Assembly: GCA_002340355.1 (NCBI GenBank)
Contig: DDLX01000011.1
Location: 1 to 15,628 of the forward strand
Direction: 5' to 3'
DNA: 15,628 bases
Source: Cytophagales bacterium UBA2561
GTDB taxonomy: Bacteria; Bacteroidota; Bacteroidia; Cytophagales; Thermoflexibacteraceae
The position numbers and the translations under genes are program-made. The notes beneath the pieces are model-generated. The model made no database searches and was not told the origin of the DNA. It saw only the letters and a program-made list of their open reading frames with translations. Shown one piece after another: positions 14,483 through 15,628 of the stretch (its first letter is position 1; every line of letters begins with the position of its first letter).

Positions 14483-14490
14483 TATTTTTG
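14483..14490 (+). promoter_or_regulatory. -7 box immediately upstream of the plus-strand exported protein gene
   Basis: TATTTTTG is an exact TAnnTTTG match ending 12 nt before the ATG at 14503. Transcription would start around 14497, leaving a leader of only about 5-7 nt. No clear TTG occurs at the -33 distance. The box overlaps an in-frame TTG at 14488, which therefore cannot be the start codon if this promoter is used. Confidence 0.5.
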
Positions 14491-14502
14491 TCTTTATTCA
14501 AT

Positions 14503-15612
14503 ATGAAAAAATATGTTTTGGGTTTTATCTTTATTGCCCTAAGTTTCGTTCAGGTGTTGGAAGCTCAACAAAATACCTCACAAGCTAAACGTCCTGTAGT
14601 TGCGGTCTTAAATATTGATATGCAAGGACTTTATGGTAGCCATGTCCAAGCAGGAAATGTAGTACGCCGTGAACTAGAGAAAATAGACACTTTTGAAGTC
14701 ATGGATAAGTACGATGTGATGTACCTTATCAAAAAGGATTCCTTCGATATTAATGGTTGTTATGGAAAATTATGTTTAACCGAAGTGGCTAACATTCTGA
14801 AGGCGGACAAAATGCTGACAGGAAGTATTGAAAACTTTTCAGAAACCATGACCGTCACTTTGCGCCTTATTGATATCAAAACGCAAACGATTGAGAAAAC
14901 TTTGATTCGAGAATTTATTTCGATTCCTGCTCAGGTCGGATTAATGCTACAAGTAAGCGTTCGAGAATTTTTTGGACGCTCCAACGATCCCGAATTATTG
15001 ACTAAATTGACCAAAAAATATGATTATGCCAATGCAGTCAATACGCCTAATGTAGATATTTTGCGTTTAAATGGTCCTCGAATGGGATTTACTGTTTTTA
15101 CGGGTGAAACATGGAAAATTTTACAACAAAAAGAATACAATGGAGGCTATGATTCTAATTTTCCTGCGATGTTTCAATTTGGTTATCAATTTGAGAAACA
15201 GTATATTAATGATGGAAATTTTCAGGCATTGTTTGAGTTTATTCCAATGATAACGGGAGTAGAACAGGGGCTTTTTATTCCAAGTTTAACAATTCTGAAT
15301 GGTTTCCGAAGTAATAAAAATGGTTGGGAATTTGCTTTTGGTCCTACAGTGAGTGCAGCAAAAATTGCAGATGGTTACTATGTAGATGATGAATGGTTTC
15401 TGGAATCAGATACGCATAACTTTGACCCTGATATTCATCGAATTGAGTCTCGCTTAGATAGTCGAGGAGATCATGAAATTTATCCAGGATTTGTTTTTGC
15501 CCTTGGCAAATCATTCAAATCAGGACGATTGAATGTTCCTTTCAATGCGTATGTGATTCCGAATCGAGATGGTGTTCGGTTTGGGCTTTCTTTTGGATTT
15601 AATACGAAATAA
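14503..15612 (+). CDS. Exported protein with CsgG/TolB-like N-terminal domain and probable outer-membrane C-terminal region
   Basis: A 369-residue protein starting at ATG 14503; the frame stays open to a TTG at 14488, but the ATG gives a normal signal peptide (MKKYVLGFIFIALSF, cleavage after LEA near 21). Residues 30-135 form an alpha/beta domain: VVAVLNIDMQGL, a helix with VVRRELEKIDTFEVMD, the cysteine pair of NGCYGKLC (C86, C91), then ILKADKMLTGSIE and LRLIDIKTQTIEKT. This pattern of an early strand, a helix, a CxnC insert and a final RLIDxxT strand is that of CsgG/TolB-N-like periplasmic domains. Residues about 190-369 are aromatic, turn-rich strands (MFQFGYQFEK, WEFAFGPTVS, GFVFALGKSF) ending in VRFGLSFGFNTK, compatible with a small beta-barrel. 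It is full length, ending 16 bp before the window edge. The function is unknown. Confidence 0.8.
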   Translation: MKKYVLGFIFIALSFVQVLEAQQNTSQAKRPVVAVLNIDMQGLYGSHVQAGNVVRRELEKIDTFEVMDKYDVMYLIKKDSFDINGCYGKLCLTEVANILKADKMLTGSIENFSETMTVTLRLIDIKTQTIEKTLIREFISIPAQVGLMLQVSVREFFGRSNDPELLTKLTKKYDYANAVNTPNVDILRLNGPRMGFTVFTGETWKILQQKEYNGGYDSNFPAMFQFGYQFEKQYINDGNFQALFEFIPMITGVEQGLFIPSLTILNGFRSNKNGWEFAFGPTVSAAKIADGYYVDDEWFLESDTHNFDPDIHRIESRLDSRGDHEIYPGFVFALGKSFKSGRLNVPFNAYVIPNRDGVRFGLSFGFNTK

Positions 15613-15628
15613 CACCTCTTACATCTAC

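Larger units (their letters stand above)
14031..14502. other. Gene-free divergent intergenic region
   Basis: About 470 bp of very AT-rich DNA between divergent genes. It holds the two promoters listed separately and several inverted repeats: AAATCATT-CA-AATGATTT (14125-14142, perfect 8-bp arms) and GTATTTT-TAG-AAAATAC (14404-14420, perfect 7-bp arms). The only short ORF (14175-14252, 25 codons) has no coding character. No RNA gene or known riboswitch is recognisable. Confidence 0.6.

Overview
The window looks like chromosomal DNA from a Bacteroidota species, probably near the Cytophagales. It is AT-rich. Ribosome binding sites are A-rich rather than Shine-Dalgarno-like. Several genes are preceded by the TAnnTTTG -7 box typical of this phylum, in some cases with a TTG about 16-21 nt upstream. 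The gene content also fits: a two-domain AAA-ATPase/PD-(D/E)XK protein, a GH3-derived serine hydrolase, a helix-hairpin-helix outer-membrane protein, and a free-standing biotin carrier of the acyl-CoA carboxylase type. The species cannot be fixed from sequence alone.

Layout. At the left edge (1-1023, plus strand) are the end of an unidentified ORF, a 108-residue protein with a GIY-YIG/URI-type nuclease signature, and, 4 nt later, a 187-residue acidic/helical protein. The last two look like an orphan polymorphic-toxin C-terminal domain with its immunity partner. A strong palindrome (1055-1084) separates them from a convergent AAA-ATPase/nuclease-fold gene. This first 2.7 kb is the most accessory-like part.

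From 2.8 to 14.0 kb every gene is on the minus strand and looks like core housekeeping or envelope material. In transcription order from the right they are: biotin carrier protein, HhH/beta-barrel protein, YafV-type omega-amidase, TPR protein, 3-methyladenine DNA glycosylase, GH3-remnant/beta-lactamase-fold hydrolase, N-acetylmuramoyl-L-alanine amidase, SAM methyltransferase, and AldB-type aldehyde dehydrogenase. Most have their own promoter or terminator, so this is a co-directional run of small units rather than one operon; the glycosylase and hydrolase (25 bp apart) are the best operon candidate. At the right end, after about 470 bp without genes, a plus-strand gene encodes an exported protein with a CsgG/TolB-like N-terminal domain and a probable outer-membrane domain.

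Most notable: the toxin/immunity-like pair with an in-frame stop just upstream; the hydrolase that lacks the GH3 catalytic domain; two Fur-box-like sequences around the aldB promoter; and a terminator whose U-tract doubles as the -7 box of the next gene. I found no rRNA, tRNA, CRISPR array, insertion sequence or recognisable riboswitch.
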